Shown here piece after piece: positions 54,362-62,904 of a stretch of 64,000 nucleotides of DNA. The stretch's first letter is position 1; the number at the start of each line of letters is the position of its first letter. The notes below the pieces were generated by a model. It did not search any database and was not told the DNA's origin. It was given only the letters and a program-made list of their open reading frames with translations. Made by a program: the position numbers and the translations under genes. The stretch covers positions 1-64,000 of the forward strand of contig NZ_LMPP01000003.1 in assembly GCF_001423885.1 (NCBI RefSeq). The letters run 5' to 3'. Source of the stretch: Rathayibacter sp. Leaf185. GTDB taxonomy: Bacteria > Actinomycetota > Actinomycetes > Actinomycetales > Microbacteriaceae.

Positions 54362-55231
54362 ATGGTCGAGTCCTCTCACACCTGGTCCCGCTTCGTCGCC
54401 CTGGGCGATTCGTTCACCGAGGGGATCGGTGATCCGGCCCCCTCGAGCCCGGGCGGGCACCGCGGGTGGGCCGACCGCGTCGCCGAAGTGCTCGGCAGCA
54501 CCGACGATGACTTCACCTACGCCAATCTCGCGGTCCGCGGCCGGCTGCTCCAGCAGATCGTGGACGAGCAGATCGAGCCCGCCCTGGCCCTCCAGCCCGA
54601 CCTGATCACGATCTCGGCCGGCGGCAACGACGTCATCCGCCCGCGCACCGACCCCGACGACATCGCCGCTCGGTTCGAGGCGGGTCTCGCGCGGCTGCGG
54701 TCGGGCGGCGCCACCGTCGTCCTCTTCACCGGAGTCGACGTGGGCTTCTCACCGGTCTTCAGCCGGATCCGCGGCAAGGTCGCGATCTACAACGAGAACC
54801 TCCGCGCTCTGGCGAAGCGCTACGGCTGCATCGTGGCCGATCAGTGGTCGCTCGAGGAGATCCAGGACGCGCGCATGTGGGCGCCCGACCGCCTCCACCT
54901 CAACCCGCACGGCCACCACGAGGTCGCCCGCATGGTCCTCGAGTCGCTCGGCGTCGAGAACTCGCTGCAGCCGTTCGCTCCGGAGCCGCTGCACGACGTC
55001 ACCTGGCGCGCCGCGCGCACCGAGGACCTGCAGTGGGCACGCGAGTACCTCGTGCCGTGGGTCGTCCGCCGCGTCCGGCACCAGTCCTCGGGTGACTTCA
55101 TCACCGCGAAGCGACCGTCGGCCGAGCCCTACCTGCGGCGGAGCATCCCGGGCACCGCCGTCGAGGGCAATGCGACCCCCGAGGAGGTCGCCGAGGACAT
55201 CGCGACGGCGGGCGTCCGCATCGTCGACTAG
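54362..55231 (+). CDS. SGNH/GDSL-type hydrolase
   Basis: 289 residues, ATG. Block I FVALGDSFTEGIGDP (nucleophile Ser near 17), Gly of block II in NLAVRGRLL, block III ISAGGNDV and block V DRLHLNPHGHHEVA give a complete catalytic set. No signal peptide, so an intracellular esterase or acyl hydrolase. The last 80 residues (after EPLHDVTW) extend beyond the SGNH fold and carry a basic patch. CAGAAT six bases before the ATG suggests a leaderless transcript. Its stop overlaps the convergent carboxypeptidase gene. Confidence 0.9.
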   Translation: MVESSHTWSRFVALGDSFTEGIGDPAPSSPGGHRGWADRVAEVLGSTDDDFTYANLAVRGRLLQQIVDEQIEPALALQPDLITISAGGNDVIRPRTDPDDIAARFEAGLARLRSGGATVVLFTGVDVGFSPVFSRIRGKVAIYNENLRALAKRYGCIVADQWSLEEIQDARMWAPDRLHLNPHGHHEVARMVLESLGVENSLQPFAPEPLHDVTWRAARTEDLQWAREYLVPWVVRRVRHQSSGDFITAKRPSAEPYLRRSIPGTAVEGNATPEEVAEDIATAGVRIVD

Positions 55232-56532
55232 CCGAACAGCTCGGCCGGGTGCGAGAGCCGCCAGCCGAACCCCGGGTCCTCGATCGTCCCGTCCGCGACC
55301 AGCGGCAGCTCGTACGGCGTTCCGCCGACCTCGACGGTCGCCGTGCCGATCCGCTCACCGTCCGCGACGGTCTCGAGCGGGTCCAGTGCCACTGTCGTCG
55401 ACGTCGAGACCGCACCCCAGACCAGGACCGACTGGGCTGCGGCGGTCTCGGCGACCGCCGACTCGCCCCAGGCGCTCGTATAGGAGCCGTAGTCCTGCCC
55501 CTCGCTCGTCAGCGTCACCGAGTGGAACCCCGACTCCACCGTCGGGATCAGCGTCTCGATGTCGGCGGCGAGCTGCGGATGCGTCCGTGCACCGACGACG
55601 ACGCCCACCAGCGTCACCGGCTGCCCCTCCACCGTGGTGTCGAGCGAGAACAGGAGGCATGCTCCGGCCTCGTCCGTCGTCCCCGTCTTGATGCCGTCGA
55701 CGCCGGAGCGCCCGAGCAGCGTGTTGGTGTTCTCGAGGGCGCCCACCCCCGGGATCACCGCGGTCGGCAGCGCGACGATCGGCGCCAGCACCGGGTCGGC
55801 CACCAGCAGCTCGCCCAGTCGCACCATCTCGGAGGTGGTGCTCACCGTGTCCGGCGACAGCCCGCTCGTGTCGGTCACCACGGTGCGGGTCAGCCCCTGC
55901 CCGTCGAGCCACGCCCGCGCGGCGGCGAGGTAGGCGTCCTCAGAGCCGTAGGCCCAGATCGCGAGCGACTTGGCGTAGTTGTTGGCGGAGGGGAGCATCA
56001 GCACGGTGAGCGCCTGGCGCTCCGTGAGCTCCAGTCCGGCTGAGACCGGTGCGACGGAGCCGTTCTCGGCCACGGAGTCGTTGTAGTAGCCGACGTCGGC
56101 ACTCGTGAACGTGATCGTGTCTCCGTCGGTGCCGTCGGCGATCGGCCTCGCCGCGAGGACCACCAGTGCTGTGACGACCTTGGCGATGCTCCCGGTCGGC
56201 ACGGGGTCGCTCGAGCCGTAGCTCGCGAGCACGCCGCCCTCGCCCGAGCCGTCCATCCCCACGGCGGCGACGGCTCCGGAGCCGTAGGACGGCCAGGCGA
56301 GCACCGGAGCGTCGATCGAGGCGGCGGGCGGCTCGGCGACGACGGCGATCGCCGCGGGCAGCTCGGCGCTCGCCGCGTTCGCTCCGTAGGCGCCGCCCGC
56401 GCTGAGCAGGATCGCTCCGACGACGAGCGCGGCGATCGCGGCCGGGCGGCGGCTGCGGCGACGGGGACGAGTGGCCGGAGCCTCGCCCTCCTGTGCATCG
56501 AAGATGTCGAGCGGGGAGGTCGGCGAGGTCAC
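55228..56532 (-). CDS. D-alanyl-D-alanine carboxypeptidase (S11/PBP5-like)
   Basis: 434 residues from a GTG overlapping the methyltransferase stop. An Arg-rich cytoplasmic tail (ATRPRRRSRRPAA) and one membrane anchor (AIAALVVGAILLSAGGAYG) lead to the penicillin-binding domain: SxxK in PTGSIAKVVTA, SxN in LPSANNYAKS and KTG in GIKTGTTDEAG. It trims terminal D-Ala from peptidoglycan stems outside the membrane. The C-terminal beta-rich part (about 345-434) matches the PBP5 stalk domain. Confidence 0.93.
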   Translation of the reverse strand: MTSPTSPLDIFDAQEGEAPATRPRRRSRRPAAIAALVVGAILLSAGGAYGANAASAELPAAIAVVAEPPAASIDAPVLAWPSYGSGAVAAVGMDGSGEGGVLASYGSSDPVPTGSIAKVVTALVVLAARPIADGTDGDTITFTSADVGYYNDSVAENGSVAPVSAGLELTERQALTVLMLPSANNYAKSLAIWAYGSEDAYLAAARAWLDGQGLTRTVVTDTSGLSPDTVSTTSEMVRLGELLVADPVLAPIVALPTAVIPGVGALENTNTLLGRSGVDGIKTGTTDEAGACLLFSLDTTVEGQPVTLVGVVVGARTHPQLAADIETLIPTVESGFHSVTLTSEGQDYGSYTSAWGESAVAETAAAQSVLVWGAVSTSTTVALDPLETVADGERIGTATVEVGGTPYELPLVADGTIEDPGFGWRLSHPAELFG

Positions 56533-57365
56533 CCGGCCATCGTAGAACGGCCGTCCCGGGTGGGGCGCGTGAGCGCCCACAGTGCCACCGCGCTCGCCGA
56601 CGCGACATTCAGCGAGTCGACCCCGTGCAGCATCGGGATCGTGACCACGGCGTCGGCCGCGTCGAGCGCCGCCAGCGACAGACCGTCCCCCTCCGCGCCG
56701 AGCACGAGGGCGACGCGCTCGGGGCGGGCGTCGGCGTACTCGTCGAGCGGGACCGCGTCGGGTGCCAGAGCCAGGGCGGCGACCGAGAACCCGGCCGCGA
56801 GCAGCTCCGCCCTCGTCTCGCCCCACTCCGGCGTCCGCGTCCACGGCACCTGCAGCACCGTGCCCATGCTCACCCGCACGCTGCGGCGGTAGAGCGGGTC
56901 CGCGCAGCGCGGAGTGACCAGCACCGCGTCGGCCCCCATCCCGGCCGCGGCCCGGAAGACGGCTCCGACGTTCGTGTGGTCGACGAGGTCCTCGAGGATC
57001 ACGACGAGCCGCGCCTCGGCAAGCAGCTCGCCCAGCGCAGGAAGGACCGGACGGTGCATCGAGGCGAGCGCGCCGCGGTGCAGATGGAACCCGGTCAGCT
57101 CCTCGATCACCGCATCCGGCCCCACGAAGACGGGCACGTCGGGGAAGCGCTCGAGCACCTCCGCGGCGTCCGGAAGCCGCTTCTCCTGCACCAGTACCGA
57201 GCGCGGCCGGTGGCCGGCGTCGAGCGCCCGGCCGATCACCTTCGCGGACTCGGCGATGTACAGCCCGCCCTCCGGCTCCAGCACGCGCCGGAGTGCCACG
57301 TCGGTGAGGCGGAGGTAGTCGGCGAGGAGGGGGTGGTCCAGGTCCGCGATGTGCACGATCGGCAT
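56529..57365 (-). CDS. TrmH/SpoU-family RNA 2'-O-methyltransferase
   Basis: 278 residues, ATG. A substrate-binding N-terminal domain (EGGLYIAESAKVIGRAL) is followed by the knotted SPOUT domain: LEDLVDHTNVGAVFRAAAGMGADAV (motif 1), ALVLGAEGDGLS (motif 2) and VTIPMLHGVDSLNVASASAVAL (motif 3). It should methylate ribose 2'-OH in rRNA or tRNA. Coupled to the carboxypeptidase gene by GTGA overlap. Confidence 0.94.
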   Translation of the reverse strand: MPIVHIADLDHPLLADYLRLTDVALRRVLEPEGGLYIAESAKVIGRALDAGHRPRSVLVQEKRLPDAAEVLERFPDVPVFVGPDAVIEELTGFHLHRGALASMHRPVLPALGELLAEARLVVILEDLVDHTNVGAVFRAAAGMGADAVLVTPRCADPLYRRSVRVSMGTVLQVPWTRTPEWGETRAELLAAGFSVAALALAPDAVPLDEYADARPERVALVLGAEGDGLSLAALDAADAVVTIPMLHGVDSLNVASASAVALWALTRPTRDGRSTMAG

Positions 57366-57446
57366 CCCGGCACCCTAGAGCACGGGGCGGACTAAACTCG
57401 TCCGGGGCCTCCGCGCGATGCGGCGGTCCTCTGACAGGAGGCGCGG

Positions 57447-58301
57447 ATGGAGTCGAGTCCGACACCGGTCGCCGACGGCACGAGAGCCGCCGCGATCGAG
57501 CAGGCCGTCGAACTCCTCGGCGGGCGGCGCATCGCCGCCGTCACCGGAGCCGGCGTGAGCACGGATTCGGGAATCCCCGACTACCGCGGCGCGGGCGCAC
57601 CCGTCCGCACCCCGATGACCTACTCGCAGTTCGTCGCCGATCCCGACTACCGACGCCGCTACTGGGCCGGCAGCCAGCTCGGCTGGCGCCGCTTCACCGC
57701 GACCCTCCCCAACGACGGCCACCGGGCCCTCGCACGGCTCGAGGAGCGCGGCCTGCTGACCGGCGTCGTCACCCAGAACGTCGACGGGCTGCACGTCCGC
57801 GCCGGCTCCCGCCGGGTCGTCGATCTGCACGGCTCGGCCGACCGCGTCCGCTGCATGACGTGCGGTCAGTACTTCGCCCGAGACGCGGTGGCCGAGCGGA
57901 TCGACACGCTCAACCCCTGGCTCGACGACCCGGACATCTCCTCGCTCAATCCCGACGGCGACGCCGAGGTGCACGACGTCTCGGCGATGATCGTTCCCGA
58001 GTGCACGGTCTGCGGCGGCATCCTCAAGCCAGACATCGTCTTCTTCGGCGAGTTCATCCCGACCGAGCGGTTCCAGGAGGCGCGCGCCATCGTCGCCGGC
58101 GCCGAGGCGCTCCTCGTGGCCGGCTCCTCGCTGGTCGTGAACTCCGGCATCCGCTTCCTCGAGATCGCCCGTCGCGGCAAGCTGCCCATCGTGATCGTCA
58201 ACCGCGGCACCACCAAGGGCGACTCGCGCGCCAGCATCAAGATCGACGGAGGCACGAGCGAGGTCCTCCGCGTCCTCGCGGACCGCCTCCCCTCGCTCTG
58301 A
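57447..58301 (+). CDS. Sir2-family NAD-dependent protein deacylase
   Basis: 284 residues, ATG with AGGAGG upstream. NAD pocket GAGVSTDSGIPDYRG (about 33-47), TQNVDGLH, catalytic His in DLHGSADRVRC, zinc Cys pairs CMTC and CTVC, and KPDIVFFGE. It removes acyl groups from lysines using NAD. The linker between the Cys pairs is longer than in CobB (about 40 residues). It is 18 bases from the phosphatase downstream, forming an operon, and divergent from the methyltransferase. Confidence 0.95.
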   Translation: MESSPTPVADGTRAAAIEQAVELLGGRRIAAVTGAGVSTDSGIPDYRGAGAPVRTPMTYSQFVADPDYRRRYWAGSQLGWRRFTATLPNDGHRALARLEERGLLTGVVTQNVDGLHVRAGSRRVVDLHGSADRVRCMTCGQYFARDAVAERIDTLNPWLDDPDISSLNPDGDAEVHDVSAMIVPECTVCGGILKPDIVFFGEFIPTERFQEARAIVAGAEALLVAGSSLVVNSGIRFLEIARRGKLPIVIVNRGTTKGDSRASIKIDGGTSEVLRVLADRLPSL

Positions 58302-58318
58302 CCACCCGAAAGGCACAC

Positions 58319-58951
58319 GTGACCCAGCTGACCCTCGTCCGACACGGGCAGACGGACTGGAACGCCGCGCGCCGCATCCAGGGCGCGAGCGACATCCCCC
58401 TCAACGACATCGGCCGCTCGCAGGCGAGGGCCGCCGCACGCCTCCTGCGCGAGCGCCCGTGGGACGCGGTCGTCGCGAGTCCGCTCGGCCGCGCCTACGA
58501 GACCGGGGCCATCATCGCGCGCGGTCTCGGGCTCGACGAGCCGCTCGTCGTCCCCGGTCTCGCCGAGCGCGCCTACGGCGAGGCCGAGGGCATGACCGCC
58601 GCCGATCTCCGCGAGCTGTTCCCCGCCGGCATCGAGGGTCAGCGCATCCCCGGCTGCGAGACCCGTCCCCAGGTCGTCGAGCGGGCGACCGCAGCGCTCC
58701 TCGAGGTGGCCGAGCGCTTCCCCGGCTCGCGGGTCGTCGTGGCGACCCATGGAGCCGTGATCGGCAGCCTCCTCCGCGCGCTGAGCGAGGACGCCCTCCC
58801 GCCGCAGGGCATCACGGTCGGCAACGGCTCGCGCCACGACTTCGCCATCGTCGACGGATCGCTGCAGATCGTCGCGTTCGACGATTCGGGCGACGTGGTC
58901 GTGGCCGACACCGATCTCGAGGACGTCCTGAACCCCGTTCCCGGGGCCTGA
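58319..58951 (+). CDS. Histidine phosphatase (phosphoglycerate mutase-like)
   Basis: 210 residues, GTG with AAAGG upstream. RHG motif LVRHGQTDWNAARRIQG with catalytic His9, the second Arg in SPLGRAYETG, Glu in AERAYGEAEGM and the second His in VVATHGAVIG. Probably a small-molecule phosphatase of the GpmB/CobC type; the substrate is unknown. Cotranscribed with the sirtuin. Confidence 0.93.
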   Translation: MTQLTLVRHGQTDWNAARRIQGASDIPLNDIGRSQARAAARLLRERPWDAVVASPLGRAYETGAIIARGLGLDEPLVVPGLAERAYGEAEGMTAADLRELFPAGIEGQRIPGCETRPQVVERATAALLEVAERFPGSRVVVATHGAVIGSLLRALSEDALPPQGITVGNGSRHDFAIVDGSLQIVAFDDSGDVVVADTDLEDVLNPVPGA

Positions 58952-58979
58952 GCAGCGCTCAGCGGGTCCTGAGAGCCGC

Positions 58980-60062
58980 TCAGCGCCGCCCGAGCTGCGT
59001 CAGCAGCCCGAACAGCACCCGGGCGGAGTCGCGCCACGAGTACGCGGCGGCCCGCTCGCGCGAGCGGATCGACCGTTCCGCCCACAGGGCGGGATCCTCG
59101 AGCGACCGGACGCCGTCGGCGATCGACTTCGCGCTCGACGGATCGACGTAGACCGCGGCGTCGCCGCCGATCTCGCGGAAGATCGCGATATCGCTCACGA
59201 CGACCGGGGTCCCGAGCGCCATCGCCTCGACCAGCGGGATGCCGAACCCCTCGTCCCGGCTCGCCGTGACCAGTGCGGTCGCGCGGGCGAGGACCTCCCG
59301 GTACTCCGCGTCGTCCGCCCCCTGGTGGAACACCAGCTTCGCCGTCGGCGCGAGCGAGCGGAGCGTCTCCACCGTCTCGTCGCTCGCCCGGCTCATCAGG
59401 TGCAGCTCGTAGTCGGGCAGCAGCCGCATGGCCCGCGCGAGGGACTCCACGTTCTTGTAGGGCATGAACGAGCCCATGTAGACGAGCGACCGGGCATCGG
59501 AGCGGTCGGGCAGCGACGCGGACAGCGCCGCGCTCGCCTCGTCGACCTCGCCCGCCGCGTTCGGCACGACCACCACGGGGCGGGTCGTGAGGCGGTGCTC
59601 GCGGATCAGCGAGCGGGTCGTCTCCGAGACGGTGACCACCGCATCCGCCCGCTGCAGCAGGCGCCGCTGCGGCCACCAGGCGAGGTGGTACACCCGCCAG
59701 AGCGCCCGCACCGGGGCCGGGAGATCGCGCGGAGGCGTGCGGTGGCGGTAGTAGATCAGATCGTGCACCGTGAGCACCAACCGGTAGCGGCGTCCGAGCG
59801 AGCCCATCGTCTGCATCGGCGAGAACACCACGTCGGGCTTCAGCCGGTTGACCAGCAGCGCGACGAACGGCTCGAACGGACCGGTCGGGCCGGTCACCTT
59901 CTCCCACGGGAGCGAGGGCAGCATCGCGAGCTGACGGCGGTCGCTGATCAGCATGGTCACGTCGTGCAGCCGGGCGAGCTCGCGCACGATCTCGGCCGTG
60001 TAGCGGCTGATGCCGTCGTGGCGCCCCAGCCGCGTGTACCGGCAGTCGACGACGATCCTCAT
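58980..60062 (-). CDS. Glycosyltransferase family 4 protein
   Basis: 360 residues, ATG overlapping the hydrolase stop (ATGA). GT-B fold: VVDCRYTRLGRHDGISRY near the N-terminus, VLTVHDLIYYRHRTPP, VTVSETTRSLI and the nucleotide-sugar site SRDEGFGIPLVEAMALGTPVV with an E-x7-E pair. It transfers a sugar from an NDP-sugar, probably to a lipid or surface glycan. Cotranscribed with the alpha/beta hydrolase upstream; treS is divergent from both. Confidence 0.93.
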   Translation of the reverse strand: MRIVVDCRYTRLGRHDGISRYTAEIVRELARLHDVTMLISDRRQLAMLPSLPWEKVTGPTGPFEPFVALLVNRLKPDVVFSPMQTMGSLGRRYRLVLTVHDLIYYRHRTPPRDLPAPVRALWRVYHLAWWPQRRLLQRADAVVTVSETTRSLIREHRLTTRPVVVVPNAAGEVDEASAALSASLPDRSDARSLVYMGSFMPYKNVESLARAMRLLPDYELHLMSRASDETVETLRSLAPTAKLVFHQGADDAEYREVLARATALVTASRDEGFGIPLVEAMALGTPVVVSDIAIFREIGGDAAVYVDPSSAKSIADGVRSLEDPALWAERSIRSRERAAAYSWRDSARVLFGLLTQLGRR

Positions 60063-60970
60063 CGGTCGATCCCTCCATCGAGCGCGCGGCGCAGCACCGC
60101 GGCGGCCTCGTCCGGCGTCTCGTAGTGGATCAGGTGGCCCACTCCGTCGATCACGTGCAGCCGAGCGTGCGGCAGAGCCTCGAGGAGCCGGTACTGAGCG
60201 GGCAGCGGAGTGATGTCGTCCTGGGCCGCCGCGATCAGCTGGGTGGGTACCGCGATGTCGCGCGCATACTCGCTCACGTCGTGGGAGACCGAGGCGCGGA
60301 ACGCCTCCAGCACCGTGTCGCGCGACGCGAACGCGCTGAAGTAGCGGTCGTGCTGGTCGTGAACGAAGCGCCGCAGCGACGGGTCCTTCGTCTTCACCAT
60401 CGTCAGGCTCATCACCCGCACGATCCGCGGGTCCCGCAGCAGGGCGAAGCCGAGGGCGCGCGGCAGGACAGCCCCGAGCCGGTAGTAGAGCACCGCGAGC
60501 CGGGTGAGCACACCGCGGGGTCCGGCCAGCGCCGGCGCCGCGATCGGGTTCACGAGCACCAGGAGGGGCGTCGGCAGCCCGCCGGCGACCGCGGCGGCGG
60601 CGACGATCGAGCCGAAGGAGTGGCCGAGCACGACCGCGCTCCCCCGCACCCCGAGCGCATCGAGGAACTCGCCGAGCCAGGCCGCGTAGCCGTCGACGTC
60701 GTGCGGGTGCGCCGTCATCGGAGGCGACGCTCCGAAGCCGGGCAGGTCGGGGGCGATCACCCGGACGTCCGCTCCCCCGGCCAGCAGCCGGGCGACGACG
60801 GGCTCGAGCCCGTGGTGCTCGCCGCGGAAGCCGTGCACCAGCACGAGCACCGTGCCCGCCGACGCGGAGCCGTAGGTCCAGTAGGCGGTGGGCGTCCCGG
60901 AGACGCTCACGACACCCTCGTCGATGGCGAGTCGTGCGAGGTCGTCCGCATAGGGTGAGGCAGTGGTCAT
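60059..60970 (-). CDS. Alpha/beta hydrolase
   Basis: 303 residues from ATG with GGGGAA upstream; earlier in-frame starts lack such a site. LVLVHGFRGEHHGLEPV (oxyanion loop), nucleophile elbow GHSFGSI (Ser near 115), a hydrophobic cap (VLYYRLGAVLPRALGF), the acid in AAQDDITPLPAQY and His in DGVGHLIHYETPDE. A typical esterase/lipase-like fold with unknown substrate. The partner gene is a GT4 glycosyltransferase, so the pair might act on a glycolipid, but that is only a suggestion. Confidence 0.9.
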   Translation of the reverse strand: MTTASPYADDLARLAIDEGVVSVSGTPTAYWTYGSASAGTVLVLVHGFRGEHHGLEPVVARLLAGGADVRVIAPDLPGFGASPPMTAHPHDVDGYAAWLGEFLDALGVRGSAVVLGHSFGSIVAAAAVAGGLPTPLLVLVNPIAAPALAGPRGVLTRLAVLYYRLGAVLPRALGFALLRDPRIVRVMSLTMVKTKDPSLRRFVHDQHDRYFSAFASRDTVLEAFRASVSHDVSEYARDIAVPTQLIAAAQDDITPLPAQYRLLEALPHARLHVIDGVGHLIHYETPDEAAAVLRRALDGGIDR

Positions 60971-61124
60971 GGCGTTCCCCATCGTAGGCACCGCCCGGTG
61001 AACTTCTCGCCGCAACGCCTTGCCTCACTCGATCCCACCCGGGAGCATGAGGACGCGCTCGCACCGCGTCGCGCCGCCCGTCACCCTGAGCGCCCTCCGC
61101 TCAGGACGCAGCAGAAGGAGCACC

Positions 61125-62840
61125 GTGAGCTTCACGTCGCCGATCCAACTCCCAGGACTCGCTCTCGACCCGCAGTGGTACCGCAGGGCGGTGTTCTACG
61201 AAGTGATGATCCGGACGTACGTCGACTCGAACGGAGACGGCGCCGGCGACATCAACGGACTCGCCTCGAAGCTCGACTACCTGCAGTGGCTCGGGGTCGA
61301 CGCCCTCTGGCTCCCGCCGTTCTACCAGTCGCCCCTGCGCGACGGCGGCTACGACGTCTCGGACTTCAAGGCGATCCTCCCCGAGTTCGGCACGATGGAG
61401 GACTTCCGCGACCTCGTCCGCAAGGCGCACGAGCGCAACATGCGCATCGTGATGGACTTCCCGCTGAACCACACCAGCGACCAGCACGAGTGGTTCCAGC
61501 AGTCGCGGTCCGATCCCGAGGGCCCCTACGGCGACTTCTACGTCTGGAACGACACCGACGAGCGCTACCCCGACATCCGCATCATCTTCGTCGACACCGA
61601 GGACTCGAACTGGGCCTTCGACTCCGAGCGCCGTCAGTTCTACTTCCACCGCTTCTTCTCGCACCAGCCCGACCTCAACTTCGAGAACCCGGCGGTGCAC
61701 GAGGCGATCCACGACATCGTCAGGTTCTGGCTCGACCTGGGCGTCGACGGCATCCGCCTCGACGCGATCCCCTACCTCTACGAGTCGGACGAGGGCAACG
61801 GCGAGGGCGAGCCGCCCACTCACGCCTTCATCAAGAACCTGCGCACGATGGTCGACCGCGACTACCCGGGCCGCATCCTCATCGCGGAGGCGAATCAGTG
61901 GCCGCGCGAGGTCGCCGCGTTCTTCGGCACCGAGGAGGAGCCGGAGTGCCACATGGCCTTCGACTTCCCCGTCATGCCGCGCATCTTCTACTCGCTCCGC
62001 GCGCAGACCGCGAACGAGCTCAAGAAGGTGCTCTCCGAGACCTTCGACATCCCCACCGGAGCCGCGTGGGGAGTGTTCCTCCGCAACCACGACGAGCTCA
62101 CCCTCGAGATGGTCTCGGAGGAGTACCGCCAGGCGATGTACGGCTGGTACGCCTACGACCCGCGGATGCGATCGAACATCGGCATCCGGCGCCGACTCGC
62201 GCCGCTGCTCGACAACTCGCGCGCCGAGCTCGAGCTGATCAATGCGCTCCTGTTCTCCCTCGCCGGCAGCCCGTTCCTGTACTACGGCGACGAGATCGGG
62301 ATGGGCGACAACATCTGGCTCAACGACCGCGACGCCTCCCGCACGCCGATGCAGTGGACGCCCGACCGCAACGCCGGCTTCTCGGCGGCCGACCCCGGCA
62401 AGCTCGTGCAGCCCGTCGTGCAGTCGCTGGTCTACCACTACAACCAGGTCAATGTGGAGGCGCAGCTGGCCCAGTCGCGCTCGCTCTTGCACTGGATGCG
62501 CAACGTGCTGCACGTGCGCCGCGGGCACCCGGCCTTCGGCCTCGGCGGCATGCGGGTCCTCGAGACCGACCACGAGTCGGTCCTCGCGTTCGTCCGCGAG
62601 TACGCGGGCTCCGGTACGGCGATGGGCGATCAGCCGGAGGACGTGCTGTGCGTCTTCAGCTTCAACCACAACCCGGTCTCGGTGACGATCACCGACCCCG
62701 AGAACGGAGGGTCGACCCTCTCTGATCTCTTCGGAGGCGGGCGCTTCCCCGGCTTCTCGGCCGACGGCACGCTCACCATGACGCTCGGCACCCAGGGCTT
62801 CTTCTGGCTGCACGTCACGAAGGCGCCCGAGCCGCGCTGA
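61125..62840 (+). CDS. treS: Trehalose synthase TreS (maltose alpha-D-glucosyltransferase)
   Basis: 571 residues from a GTG with AGAAGGAG upstream; 35 codons of upstream frame lack a start signal. GH13 family 16: WYRRAVFYEVMIRTYVDSNG, DFPLNHTSDQHEWF, nucleophile Asp in DGIRLDAIPYLYE, acid Glu in LIAEANQWPREV and RNHDELTLEM. It interconverts maltose and trehalose. No fused or adjacent maltokinase (Pep2) is seen. With treX-treY-treZ 9-15 kb away the organism has two trehalose routes. Confidence 0.95.
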   Translation: MSFTSPIQLPGLALDPQWYRRAVFYEVMIRTYVDSNGDGAGDINGLASKLDYLQWLGVDALWLPPFYQSPLRDGGYDVSDFKAILPEFGTMEDFRDLVRKAHERNMRIVMDFPLNHTSDQHEWFQQSRSDPEGPYGDFYVWNDTDERYPDIRIIFVDTEDSNWAFDSERRQFYFHRFFSHQPDLNFENPAVHEAIHDIVRFWLDLGVDGIRLDAIPYLYESDEGNGEGEPPTHAFIKNLRTMVDRDYPGRILIAEANQWPREVAAFFGTEEEPECHMAFDFPVMPRIFYSLRAQTANELKKVLSETFDIPTGAAWGVFLRNHDELTLEMVSEEYRQAMYGWYAYDPRMRSNIGIRRRLAPLLDNSRAELELINALLFSLAGSPFLYYGDEIGMGDNIWLNDRDASRTPMQWTPDRNAGFSAADPGKLVQPVVQSLVYHYNQVNVEAQLAQSRSLLHWMRNVLHVRRGHPAFGLGGMRVLETDHESVLAFVREYAGSGTAMGDQPEDVLCVFSFNHNPVSVTITDPENGGSTLSDLFGGGRFPGFSADGTLTMTLGTQGFFWLHVTKAPEPR

Positions 62841-62859
62841 CGCGGGACGACAGCACGCC

Positions 62860-62891
62860 GCGGGGCCTCCGGACGATGTCGGAGGCCCCGC
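62860..62891 (+). terminator. Terminator of treS
   Basis: GCGGGGCCTCCG pairs with CGGAGGCCCCGC around an 8-base loop, 20 bases after the treS stop. It touches the TAGTCT (62893-62898) that looks like the -10 of the exonuclease gene. Confidence 0.85.
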
Positions 62892-62892
62892 C

Positions 62893-62898
62893 TAGTCT
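62893..62898 (+). promoter_or_regulatory. TAGTCT, probable -10 of the exonuclease gene (leaderless)
   Basis: TAGTCT fits TANNNT and ends six bases before the GTG at 62905. No ribosome site lies between, so a leaderless transcript is likely. Confidence 0.5.
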
Positions 62899-62904
62899 GA
62901 TCGG

